DNA of 31,407 nucleotides from an uncultured bacterium (lineage in GTDB: Bacteria > Desulfobacterota > Desulfovibrionia > Desulfovibrionales > Desulfovibrionaceae): positions 1 to 31,407 of the forward strand of contig CAJMLK010000033.1 of the NCBI GenBank assembly GCA_905214305.1, written 5' to 3'. The translations under genes and the position numbers were made by a program. The notes beneath the pieces are model-generated. The model was not told the DNA's origin. It searched no databases and saw nothing but the letters and a program-made list of their open reading frames with translations. Below are positions 1 through 6,551 of the stretch, in pieces (within the stretch, counting starts at the first letter, position 1; every line of letters begins with the position of its first letter).

Positions 1-114
1 AAGGTGTGCATAGCCCATACGCCCCTCAATCTTTGGTTGGATGGAGAGGCTAAAGTGCTATACCACCTTGCCTTTTCATTCAACCTTGAGGGTGTTGCAC
101 TTGCAAGTTGAATC
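1..114 (+). CDS. 3' end of an unidentified ORF (partial, cut by window edge)
   Basis: Frame 1 is open from the first base to a TGA at 112-114 and encodes 37 residues ending EGVALAS. A good intrinsic terminator follows 60 bases later (177-208), as expected behind a real gene end. The short tail vaguely resembles the ends of transposase remnants, but this is too little sequence to name a family. It could also be chance. Confidence 0.3.
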
Positions 115-176
115 CGCCTTATCTTCGATATTTGGGACGTACCTGTCCATCCCCTTGGGGACGCCAACAAAAATTC

Positions 177-208
177 AGACACCTACAGCAATGCAGGTGT
201 CTTTTTTG
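177..208 (+). terminator. Rho-independent terminator
   Basis: Perfect 8-bp stem AGACACCT (177-184) / AGGTGTCT (195-202) with a 10-base loop, followed by a run of T (203-208). It would end transcription from the partial ORF at 1-114 and isolate the methyltransferase gene downstream. Confidence 0.75.
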
Positions 209-346
209 TTATGCATTGCACGTAGCAACTGAACTATTGGCTGCCCGAAGCCCCAAAAAATGCCACGAACATCATCACATCGCGGACGTCCGTTGTATTG
301 GGAGTGTTTTTTTCGAAAACAAACTATCGGATGAAGCAGAGAAGAG

Positions 347-1099
347 ATGGATATGTTTATTGAATATGGTGAACTGAGCACAAAGCTGTACCAACTGACA
401 AAGCCTGTTGGTCACTCTATCAACGGTGATCTCGAATACTATTATACGCACCTGAAAAATACGCGGGGCAAAATCCTTGAAGCCGGTGTTGGCACTGGGC
501 GAATAATGATTCCCCTGCTTCAAAAAGGATTAAAGATCGACGGTGCAGATATCTCTGCTGCCATGCTGGATCAATGCAAAGCAAACATGCTGACTGCAGA
601 CATAGCGGGCCAGCTGTACCGGGAAGACCTTACAAGGCTGAATCTCCCCCAAAAGTATGAAAGCATCATAATGCCGACAGGAAGCTTTGGCTTGTTGCCT
701 CGCGACCGTGTCAGGATAACATTACGTTCCTTTTACCAACAGCTTGAAGATGGTGGAAAATTCATTGTTGATTTGGAATTGCCAACTGATTTTGTTCCCA
801 ATAACGTTTCAACAGGCCAATTCCCCATAGATGATAATCTTGGAATTCTATTTACCTCAACCTCTCAGGCGATAGACTGGCATAACCAAAAAACCAGTTT
901 TATTCATCGGTACGATTTACTGCAAAACGGTAAAATCCTGCAAACTGAATTATCAAATTTTGTGCTTTATTGGTATGGAATAGAAGAATTCAGACTCTTG
1001 CTTGAGCATGCGGGTTTTTCGTCTGTTGAATGCCAGTTGGGATACGGAAAAGATCCATCTTCTTCGCTTATGACCTTTATTGCAGCAAAACAATCATAA
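347..1099 (+). CDS. Class I SAM-dependent methyltransferase
   Basis: A 250-residue protein of normal size for a stand-alone class I methyltransferase. SAM-binding motif I is visible at about residues 43-52 (LEAGVGTGRI), followed by an acidic strand end (DGADIS) and the AMLDQCK helix typical of the Methyltransf_25/11 group. A later IIMPTGSFGLL stretch fits the motif IV strand and the catalytic pocket. The substrate cannot be told from sequence. The start ATG at 347 has a purine-rich AGAGAAGAG before it; ATG 353 is an alternative. The gene is more AT-rich than the core genes beyond 4 kb and stands alone between terminator 177-208 and a non-coding stretch, which suggests horizontal acquisition with the rest of the left flank. 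Confidence 0.85.
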   Translation: MDMFIEYGELSTKLYQLTKPVGHSINGDLEYYYTHLKNTRGKILEAGVGTGRIMIPLLQKGLKIDGADISAAMLDQCKANMLTADIAGQLYREDLTRLNLPQKYESIIMPTGSFGLLPRDRVRITLRSFYQQLEDGGKFIVDLELPTDFVPNNVSTGQFPIDDNLGILFTSTSQAIDWHNQKTSFIHRYDLLQNGKILQTELSNFVLYWYGIEEFRLLLEHAGFSSVECQLGYGKDPSSSLMTFIAAKQS

Positions 1100-1536
1100 A
1101 AAAATCCAGAGGCCCCGCCACATCATAGGCAGTGCAAACCTTTCGCACTCCTGCACATCCGCCAAGGGCCGGACGCTCCCTGTCAGCACTTGCCGGACCA
1201 AGGCGGCTAAAGGCAAACCCATAAATTTCAGTTCAGTGGACATCACCTCTCGCACCACTCCGGCCTGCAACCTGATCCACCATTTTGCGGCGGCGTGACA
1301 AGAGCCTGCCGTCGCTTCTTGGCCTGCATGCCTGACTGGCCGATGCGTATCGCCTGTCGCCCACCCTTGTTGCGGTCAGCATGGACGTTGGCTATGCTCC
1401 GTTCAAAGCAACGCCTCAAGAAAGCGTTTCGTAACGTACACGGTAGCGCAACAGTATCAATTTGAGAAAAAACGATGGAGGCGCTGCGTGCGAACAGTGC
1501 CCATCGGGAACAAGGACTTTTAACGCAGGAAACACC
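1100..1536. other. Non-coding stretch, no recognisable gene
   Basis: About 440 bases without a convincing ORF. Short open frames exist on both strands (for example minus strand 1243-1578), but they have no family resemblance and overlap the start of the next gene. The composition is more GC-rich than the genes either side, so this may be a decayed core segment. Confidence 0.5.
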
Positions 1537-2034
1537 ATGCATAGAGACATGAGAAGGAAAGATCGGCAGATTTCTCATGAAGAAGCACTGGAAATATTGC
1601 AGAACGGGGAATATGGTTTTTTAGCAACAGTGGGCAAGAATAATCAGCCCTATGTTGTGCCCCTGTCTTATGTTTTTATTGAAAATGAAATATTTTTCCA
1701 TTGTGCTTTTTCAGGGCAAAAGATCGACAACATAGCGTATGAAGAAAAAGTCTGTTTCAGTGTGGTAGGAAAAACTCAACCAGTATATGATAAAAATTTT
1801 ACCACATACTTTGAAAGTGTTATTGTCTACGGGAAAGCCCGCATAGTAGACGCCATGGATGTAAAAACGGCTGTTCTTTTTGCGCTTGCCCAAAAATATC
1901 TCCCTGACAGCATGGACATGGCAGAAGGAGCAATCAAAGGATCCATATCAAGAACCGGCATTGTGGCGCTAGCCATCGATCACATTAGCGGAAAAGCAAA
2001 AAGAAAAAAATGCATTAGCAAGAATCAAATGTAA
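1537..2034 (+). CDS. NimA-like / pyridoxamine 5'-phosphate oxidase family flavoprotein
   Basis: A 165-residue protein of the split-barrel FMN-binding (PNPOx-like) superfamily, closest in pattern to the NimA/5-nitroimidazole-reductase group. The family N-terminus MRRKDRQIS is at residues 5-13, then LEILQNGEYGFLATVG, QPYVVPLSYVF (first barrel strands, flavin contact region) and FHCAFSGQKIDNI (residues ~55-67). Members are small homodimeric flavin proteins; some reduce nitro compounds, but the physiological substrate is usually unknown. I chose ATG 1537 because AGGA lies 8-10 bases upstream and it places the family's MRRKDRQ motif at the N-terminus. A longer ORF from 1462 adds residues with no family match; ATG 1549 is possible. 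The C-terminal tail is Lys-rich. AT-rich like the methyltransferase before it. Confidence 0.85.
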   Translation: MHRDMRRKDRQISHEEALEILQNGEYGFLATVGKNNQPYVVPLSYVFIENEIFFHCAFSGQKIDNIAYEEKVCFSVVGKTQPVYDKNFTTYFESVIVYGKARIVDAMDVKTAVLFALAQKYLPDSMDMAEGAIKGSISRTGIVALAIDHISGKAKRKKCISKNQM

Positions 2035-2161
2035 ATCGCAGATTATTCCAATCATGCTAAAAGCAGCTGACTATTCCTCAATAAAATACAAATCTCTACA
2101 GATTACGATAAGAAACCAATTGCAATGGCGGTTCCCCACCCCGATAGTTTGTGGGTTTTCT

Positions 2162-2256
2162 TACGCTCAATCTTTGGGCGTAGCTCTCGCATTGTATCTC
2201 CGGGTGTGGGCGAAATACAATACCCGTAATGGGAAATAGCCCGCTGTCCACTGGCG
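2162..2256 (+). ncRNA. Candidate structured RNA or 5' leader (three successive hairpins)
   Basis: The gap 2035-2319 has no credible gene but holds three consecutive foldable segments: TACGCTCAA (2162-2170) / TTGGGCGTA (2174-2182) with a 3-base loop; ATTGTAT (2191-2197) / ATACAAT (2215-2221); and CCGC (2241-2244) / GCGG (2253-2256). It sits just upstream of the split gene at 2320. No known RNA family is recognised. It could be a leader, a phage small RNA, or chance. Confidence 0.25.
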
Positions 2257-2319
2257 GTTACTAGCGCCCGGAGCTTGCTGTTTTAGCTGGGTCCAATAGT
2301 AGAAATCCGTGGGTGCCTC

Positions 2320-2511
2320 ATGTCTACCATCACTTTCCCAAGTCAAAGTCTTCCCGATTTTTCTGAACTGGTTAAAAAGTTACAATCAACTGCACAGGCT
2401 TTATTGGCCTTTAGCTCGTCTGCGTTCATGGGGCCGGACAACGAACCACCAGCAGCAGAAGAAAAAAAACTCCTCCAGAGTTACGCGCGTTCCGCATCCC
2501 CGGATTTATAG
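2320..2511 (+). CDS. Small hypothetical protein, zero-frame part of a -1 frameshifted gene
   Basis: A 63-residue ORF of no known family. The first 50 residues (up to ...AAEEKK) look protein-like, with hydrophobic helices LPDFSELVKKLQ and TAQALLAF. The last 13 residues after an A8 run look like out-of-frame reading. At the run the frame can shift by -1 into the frame of the following ORF (2529-2762). That frame is open and protein-like from 2469 onwards, reading PPELRAFRIPGFIVDEEKE and then MLDLLKAE. The joint product would be about 147 residues. Either this is programmed frameshifting or one base has been lost from the homopolymer in the genome or assembly. The ATG at 2320 has only a weak purine stretch before it. 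A phage or island origin is likely from context. Confidence 0.45.
   Translation: MSTITFPSQSLPDFSELVKKLQSTAQALLAFSSSAFMGPDNEPPAAEEKKLLQSYARSASPDL
2463..2469 (+). other. Candidate -1 ribosomal slippery heptamer (A AAA AAA)
   Basis: Inside an eight-A tract (2462-2469), in the 2320 frame the codons are gaa-aaa-aaa-ctc, giving a correctly phased A AAA AAA heptamer. Slipping one base back continues in the frame that runs to the stop at 2762. No obvious downstream pseudoknot or strong upstream Shine-Dalgarno stimulator is visible, so a simple indel is equally possible. Confidence 0.4.
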
Positions 2512-2528
2512 TTGACGAAGAAAAGGAA

Positions 2529-2762
2529 ATGCTTGATTTGCTCAAGGCTGAAAACTGGCAGCATATGTTTGATAAGACCTATGAGCAGCTTTACACGATG
2601 GCGATGATGATGCAGAATTTTGAGACTGATAAAGAGGTGGATGGATATCCCGTTCAGCTTATGGGAAACACGCTAATGGTTCCGCTGGATATGTTGAGCC
2701 GTCTTTGTTCCTTGATAGCTGATTCCCGACCGACTTCAGAAGAGGATTTAGAAGTCGAGTAG
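2529..2762 (+). CDS. Small hypothetical protein, downstream part of the split gene
   Basis: A 77-residue ORF from ATG 2529, preceded by GAAAAGGAA, which could serve as a ribosome-binding site for independent translation. It has a largely helical, acidic sequence with a run of Met (AMMMQNFETDKEV) and an acidic end (TSEEDLEVE). No family is recognised. The reading frame stays open and protein-like upstream to 2469, where it meets the slippery A8 run, so the natural product is probably the C-terminal two thirds of a 147-residue protein starting at 2320. A terminator follows 7 bases after the stop, so this is the end of the transcription unit. Confidence 0.6.
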   Translation: MLDLLKAENWQHMFDKTYEQLYTMAMMMQNFETDKEVDGYPVQLMGNTLMVPLDMLSRLCSLIADSRPTSEEDLEVE

Positions 2763-2768
2763 ACGTTA

Positions 2769-2809
2769 AAAGGCCCTTAGGAGTGGATTCAAGGGCCTTT
2801 CGCTTTTTT
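2769..2809 (+). terminator. Rho-independent terminator
   Basis: Perfect 10-bp stem AAAGGCCCTT (2769-2778) / AAGGGCCTTT (2791-2800), 12-base loop, then CGCTTTTTT. It closes the transcription unit of the small split gene. The A-rich 5' side means it could also work weakly in the other direction. Confidence 0.85.
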
Positions 2810-2942
2810 GGCGTTGAACTTCCGCAGGAAGCGAATCCTATTCGTTAACGGATTTGAAAATATTTTCAAACGGTTGCAAACACGTGAAAACATCGGAAGA
2901 GATTTTGAAAGATGAACATACTAGACTAGCCCGGTTCAATTT

Positions 2943-3221
2943 TTATTCTCGCAAAACACGCCACAATTTTGTTGGTGCTGGGAGCCTTTGAATCTCTCCC
3001 TCACTTTCAAGCTCTCTTAGCAAGCCGACTACCCAATATTGTTGATTGGATGACGTTGCATTTTCACGGGCGCCCCAATCAAGGCCACATTTCCTAAATA
3101 TCTCTGCAGTTGATAGCCCATCTGCATTAGCAGAGCATTCAGGGACTGTTTTCATAAATTCGAGTACTAGTCCTTTAATCTGAAGTTTGAGGTCAGTTCC
3201 ATCTGACAAAAAATTTCGCAT
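2943..3221 (-). CDS. Small hypothetical protein with winged-helix-like C-terminal half
   Basis: A 92-residue protein whose start is well supported: on the minus strand a full AAGGAGG lies just upstream of ATG 3221. The order LSTAEIFRKCG, then WVVGLLRELESEGEIQRL, then KLWRVL resembles a winged helix-turn-helix (recognition helix followed by a two-strand wing), so DNA binding is an inference. The N-terminal third (LKLQIKGLVLEFMKTV) looks helical. No specific family is recognised. It is AT-rich and convergent with the split small gene, within the integrase-bounded flank, so it is probably island or phage cargo. Confidence 0.65.
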   Translation of the reverse strand: MRNFLSDGTDLKLQIKGLVLEFMKTVPECSANADGLSTAEIFRKCGLDWGARENATSSNQQYWVVGLLRELESEGEIQRLPAPTKLWRVLRE

Positions 3222-3419
3222 ATCATTTACCTCCTTAGTTTTTCTGTATCTCCGATATCAATTAGTTGAAACGAGATCTGTCATGCCAAGGCACAATCAT
3301 GTGAAAAGATTTGGGTGCCAAGCTGAGCGCCGCAAAATCTCAGGGCATAGGAGAAGTATCGCCCACTATGCTTTACTTCGTAAAACGTGGGTGAGCCTCC
3401 CCGCTCGATCGGAAGAAAT

Positions 3420-3650
3420 TTATACACTGGAGCCAGCGCGTAATTCGTCCAGATAGTCGGCCCATTCCTGCATCATGCGGCAGCGCTCCGGCAGATATTC
3501 GACGTAATTGTAAGCCGCTCTCACGGTGTTCCGCTCGCCATGGGCGAGTTGACATTCTATCCAATCACGGTTGTAGCCTCGCTCGTTAAGCAGCGTAGAG
3601 GCTATGGAGCGGAAACCGTGAACAGCCATGTTCTTTGTCGTACACCTAGC
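3420..3650 (-). pseudogene. Tyrosine integrase, C-terminal remnant next to ssrA
   Basis: About 75 codons with the end signature of P4-type phage/island integrases: MAVHGFRSIASTLLNE carries the H-x-x-R box (HGFR), then DWIECQLAHGERN, and RAAYNYVEYLPER with the expected nucleophilic tyrosine region, then the usual MMQEWADYLDELR tail. Full-length relatives are about 400 residues, and everything upstream of TTKN (about 3645) is missing, replaced by unrelated sequence. The remnant lies immediately 3' of ssrA, the classic position for an integrase at a tmRNA attachment site. It cannot be an active recombinase. Confidence 0.85.
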
Positions 3651-3698
3651 GCTACCCCCAGGATGAGTGGATGTCTATGCACCTTTTTGTTCGGTAGT

Positions 3699-3747
3699 GA
3701 AAAACAGAAAAGGCCAAAATCCTTATTTTTCAATGGATTTTGGCCTT
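3699..3747 (-). terminator. ssrA terminator
   Basis: A 13-bp perfect stem AAGGCCAAAATCC (3710-3722) / GGATTTTGGCCTT (3735-3747) with a 12-base loop. On the minus strand it is followed by TTTTCTGTTTTT. It lies 25-60 bases beyond the tmRNA 3' end. Confidence 0.85.
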
Positions 3748-3771
3748 CTTGGCCCTTGACGGACCAACAAA

Positions 3772-4149
3772 TGGTGGAGGCGGGGGGAATCGAACCCCCG
3801 TCCGAGAACATTCCACACGAAGCATCTACAGGTTTAGGTCAAGTATGTATTTCACCGCGTTGTTGGCCCCTGACCAGGCGCAACGCAGCAATCTCGCCAG
3901 TAAACTCCTCGCGAAAAACCCCGGCGAGAGCCGGTTTCCGCCAGCCTGATACATGTCGCCAATCAGAGTTATCAGGCATGGCCCTGACTGGCGCGACCGT
4001 TAAACGGTCATTGCCTCGCTGTTATTAGGCAGCGTAAGCGTAGTCGTAATCGTTGTTGGCAATTACTTGTGTGCCGCTTTTTACGAGGCCAGCGGCGCCT
4101 CGACCTGCCGCTACGGTTTCCACGTCCCCGTCGAAACCAGTGCGCCCCC
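3772..4149 (-). ncRNA. ssrA: tmRNA (transfer-messenger RNA)
   Basis: A one-piece tmRNA of 378 nt. The 5' end GGGGGCG (4149-4143) pairs with CGCCTCC before the encoded CCA (3774-3772) to form the tRNA-like acceptor stem. The conserved GGTTTCGACGGGGACGT follows near the 5' end, and the T arm GGGTTCGATTCCC is near the 3' end. The tag reading frame (resume codon at 4060, stop TAA at 4027-4025) encodes ANNDYDYAYAA, a Desulfovibrio-type tag ending in the AA protease signal. tmRNA with SmpB rescues stalled ribosomes and marks nascent chains for proteolysis. A promoter lies upstream and a strong terminator downstream. The 3' end is a known integration site, and an integrase stub sits just beyond it. 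Confidence 0.98.
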
Positions 4150-4165
4150 ATGTAGTTGGGAAACT

Positions 4166-4194
4166 AATATAAGACGGTTACTGCCGATTGGCAA
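4166..4194 (-). promoter_or_regulatory. Sigma-70 promoter of ssrA
   Basis: On the minus strand, -35 TTGCCA (4194-4189), a 17-bp spacer, and -10 TATATT (4171-4166). The -10 ends 16 bases before the mature tmRNA 5' end, leaving a short leader for RNase P to remove. The -35 lies directly against the stop codon of the hypothetical gene at 4197-4784. Confidence 0.75.
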
Positions 4195-4196
4195 GC

Positions 4197-4784
4197 TCAA
4201 CGAACATAGAAATGTGAAAGAGACCCTTTTAAACACATCCGGTAACGGCTGAAAACAGTGACATCCACGCCCTGGGCACTGCCTTTCAACGCGCCCTGCG
4301 CCTGGGATGCAACCGACAGGCCATGTGCCAGAAGGGCCACCTTCGCCATGACGTGAAAATATTTCTGCAGAGCGGGATGTTCTGAAATAATGTGGCACAG
4401 CTTTTCTGTGTCCTGATCCTTGCCTTCCACCACAAGGTCGCCCGTATGTGACAGATACAGCACCAGGCGCTCCTCAAAATCAAGGGTCTGCTCTTTCATG
4501 CATGACTGAAGCTGTACCATAAAAGCTTCCTGCATGGCCTCAAGCCTGTGCTCAAGAGCATCGATAAGTCCGCTCCCCGAGCGCTCCAGGTCGTGCAGAA
4601 TATGCAGGTTGGCATCATCAAGGCATGCCAGAGGCTCGCTCAGTGATGCTCCGAAATACTGATTATTGCCTGCGTCAGCTCTGCCGGACTGCATATGGAG
4701 CATGCTGCTTATCTGGTTTGGGCTTTCTGGTGTCACAGGCTCCCCCGGTAGGCTTGTGGTCTTTTTTGCCGTGTGTGGCTGCAA
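4197..4784 (-). CDS. Hypothetical protein
   Basis: An ORF of 195 codons if read from TTG 4784; ATG 4703 (168 residues, MLHMQSG...) is a plausible alternative, and neither has a clear Shine-Dalgarno. No family is recognised. The middle (residues ~75-135) is rich in amphipathic helix, with DLERSGSGLIDALEHRLEAM and SCMKEQTLDFEERLVLYL. The C-terminal part has a hydrophobic helix VMAKVALLAHGLSVASQ. There is no signal peptide. GC-rich codon use matches the core genome. The gene is upstream of ssrA on the same strand, with the ssrA promoter starting at its stop codon. Confidence 0.6.
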   Translation of the reverse strand: MQPHTAKKTTSLPGEPVTPESPNQISSMLHMQSGRADAGNNQYFGASLSEPLACLDDANLHILHDLERSGSGLIDALEHRLEAMQEAFMVQLQSCMKEQTLDFEERLVLYLSHTGDLVVEGKDQDTEKLCHIISEHPALQKYFHVMAKVALLAHGLSVASQAQGALKGSAQGVDVTVFSRYRMCLKGSLSHFYVR

Positions 4785-4912
4785 TGCCGGGTATTAAGCA
4801 AGATGGATGCCAGAAAACACATATTCATGCAGAAGTCTAAAAAATATCAAGAAATACACGAGCTACACGCGAAAGACCTGACTCCCCTCCTCTATAGGGG
4901 CAAAAACAGCCG

Positions 4913-5506
4913 TCAACTTGCCCGCAAACAGGTTTGCAAGCGAAGCATGACAGCCGCCCCGCCAAGCAGAGTGCGCCTCTCAAGCACTGCCAGCCCCATG
5001 CGGAAAACAAGCCCTTCCAGCCCCCCGGCCTTCATAAATGCCGCCCCGTGCCCACACCACAAACCCGGCAGAAAATTCACCAGTGCCACTGCCGGAAGTT
5101 CCAGATTGCGCTCGGCACACTTGAAGTCAACAACCAGCACCTCCTCAGCGGCGTCCACAGCCAGACGCATCATGTCCTCGGCCACGGCGGGCGGCAGGTA
5201 AAAAAATCCATATGCCATGCGCGCAAGAGGAACCGGATCACGTGCCATCTGCCACAGCTCTTCCGGGCTGGCATTAAGCGGTGCGCCTGACGCCCCCACA
5301 GGCCAGGGAACCCTGCGGACAAACAGATTTTTTGGAAAAAAAGACGGGGAGTCAGGCAAGGAAGGAAAAACCCGGGCCTCCGGACCACCAGGCAGCCCCA
5401 TCTCCGCGCCCTTGCCTTGCGCGCGAGACGCGCCGGACGGTACTGGAGCAGCAGCATTTTGCAGAACAGCCGAAGGTGTGCGTTGTTCGGGCAAATGCAG
5501 CATCAT
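4913..5506 (-). CDS. Methyltransferase-fold protein (C-terminal half of a class I methyltransferase)
   Basis: A 197-residue protein. The C-terminal part (residues ~100-197) reads like the second half of a class I SAM methyltransferase: LPPAVAEDMMRLAVDAAEEVLVVDFK is followed by AERNLELPA and ends with VLERRTLLGGAAVMLRL, matching the terminal strands of UbiE-like or related folds. The GxGxG SAM motif expected upstream is absent; instead the N-terminus is Pro/Ala/Gly-rich and low in complexity. It may be a degenerate or repurposed methyltransferase. Its ATG overlaps the stop of the HD-domain gene by 4 bases (ATGA), so the two are translationally coupled and probably functionally linked. Confidence 0.6.
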   Translation of the reverse strand: MMLHLPEQRTPSAVLQNAAAPVPSGASRAQGKGAEMGLPGGPEARVFPSLPDSPSFFPKNLFVRRVPWPVGASGAPLNASPEELWQMARDPVPLARMAYGFFYLPPAVAEDMMRLAVDAAEEVLVVDFKCAERNLELPAVALVNFLPGLWCGHGAAFMKAGGLEGLVFRMGLAVLERRTLLGGAAVMLRLQTCLRAS

Positions 5507-6336
5507 GCCCTGCCGCTCGTTTTTTCGAGCATGATCTGGCGCACTTCGCCGTAGGGCGCGTCAGCAGGCAATCCCAGCAGGAGATTGCGTGCGTGGCCGT
5601 CTTCCACAAACTGGTTGCGACTGGACGCAAAATGCATGTCAAAAAACCATGTGCCCAACAGTACGCGAAAATCATTGACGCTGCGCAAATCTGCATAGGC
5701 TGCTACCCGGTTTTCACCGGCAGCCGCTAGTATGGCCTTGCTGCACAGGCCAGGAGTGTCAGGAAGGCTCAGCACAACGGTAGGATTATAGGGGGCGGGA
5801 CCAGACAGGTGCTCATCCATGACGCGCAAGATATCCAGCTTGTCTGCATCTCGCACCACGTGGGCCGCCACTGCCACGACCTCTGGCAGTCCCTGCGGCA
5901 GTGCAAAGCGATTGTGCAACCCTACTGCGGCCATCACTGCCTTGCGCGTGGCCGTATCCTCGTCAATGAGACGGCACTCGCGCTTGAGGATGCGCACCCC
6001 CAATTGTCCGTGATCACACGACTCACTATCCTTGAATGTATGATAGCGTAAATATTGCTCAAATCGCCCCACGTCATGATACAGAGCCGCAAGCAGGCAA
6101 ACCCGCCCCAGGGGCGGAGAAAAATCTTCCCCGGCCACGATGCTTTCCGCATTTCCAAGCACTGCAAGGCTGTGACGCAGCTTCAGAAGCATTGGGGCAA
6201 CATCGCCGTGCTGCCTTTTTTCTTCCTTGGCGCACTGTGCAGTGGCATAGGCCATAAACCAGTTCCTGTGGCTTTTGATATCCAGATACTCGCGGATGTC
6301 GTGGGCATCGGACGCGTTGTCTTGCTGTGTTTCCAT
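5503..6336 (-). CDS. HD-domain phosphohydrolase
   Basis: A 277-residue protein from ATG 6336. HD-superfamily metal ligands are visible: H55 in KLRHSLAVL, the H87-D88 pair in ALYHDVGRF, and a later Asp in VVRDADKLDIL, in the H...HD...D order of nucleotide or phosphoester hydrolases. The substrate cannot be assigned; HD proteins act on nucleotides, (p)ppGpp or cyclic dinucleotides. A longer ORF reaches 6507, but its first 57 residues are basic and unstructured and lie in the divergent promoter region with dnaE, so METQQDN is the better start. The 3' end overlaps the next gene by ATGA. Divergently transcribed from dnaE with about 215 bases between them. Confidence 0.8.
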   Translation of the reverse strand: METQQDNASDAHDIREYLDIKSHRNWFMAYATAQCAKEEKRQHGDVAPMLLKLRHSLAVLGNAESIVAGEDFSPPLGRVCLLAALYHDVGRFEQYLRYHTFKDSESCDHGQLGVRILKRECRLIDEDTATRKAVMAAVGLHNRFALPQGLPEVVAVAAHVVRDADKLDILRVMDEHLSGPAPYNPTVVLSLPDTPGLCSKAILAAAGENRVAAYADLRSVNDFRVLLGTWFFDMHFASSRNQFVEDGHARNLLLGLPADAPYGEVRQIMLEKTSGRA

Positions 6337-6551
6337 GCCCTTTTTGTACTCCGCCACGCGGTGCAAATCAATGCGTGGCCCACAGGGCCTGCTGCGCGCG
6401 CAGTCCTGCCAGATCGGTCCACGTTGGCGTACAGCAGCTGCTTGAGGGGCCGGGCGGCTTTTGCTATAAGAAGCGGCTGGGAGCTGCCGGCTCTCACCGC
6501 TGCACATTCACGACCTTCAATTCCCTCTGTTTCCAGTTTTCCGGAGAGTTC

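Noticed and set aside
1243..1578. A 111-codon minus-strand frame in the gap before the NimA-like gene
   Set aside because: Basic, low-information sequence without a ribosome-binding site; it overlaps the well-supported start of the NimA-like gene.
3540..4028. Open frames across the tmRNA region (for example a 162-codon plus-strand frame)
   Set aside because: The region is accounted for by ssrA, its terminator and the integrase stub; the frame has no protein family similarity.
6337..6507. Extended N-terminus of the HD-domain protein
   Set aside because: The extra 57 residues are Arg/Pro/Ala-rich with no HD homology and would occupy the divergent promoter region with dnaE.
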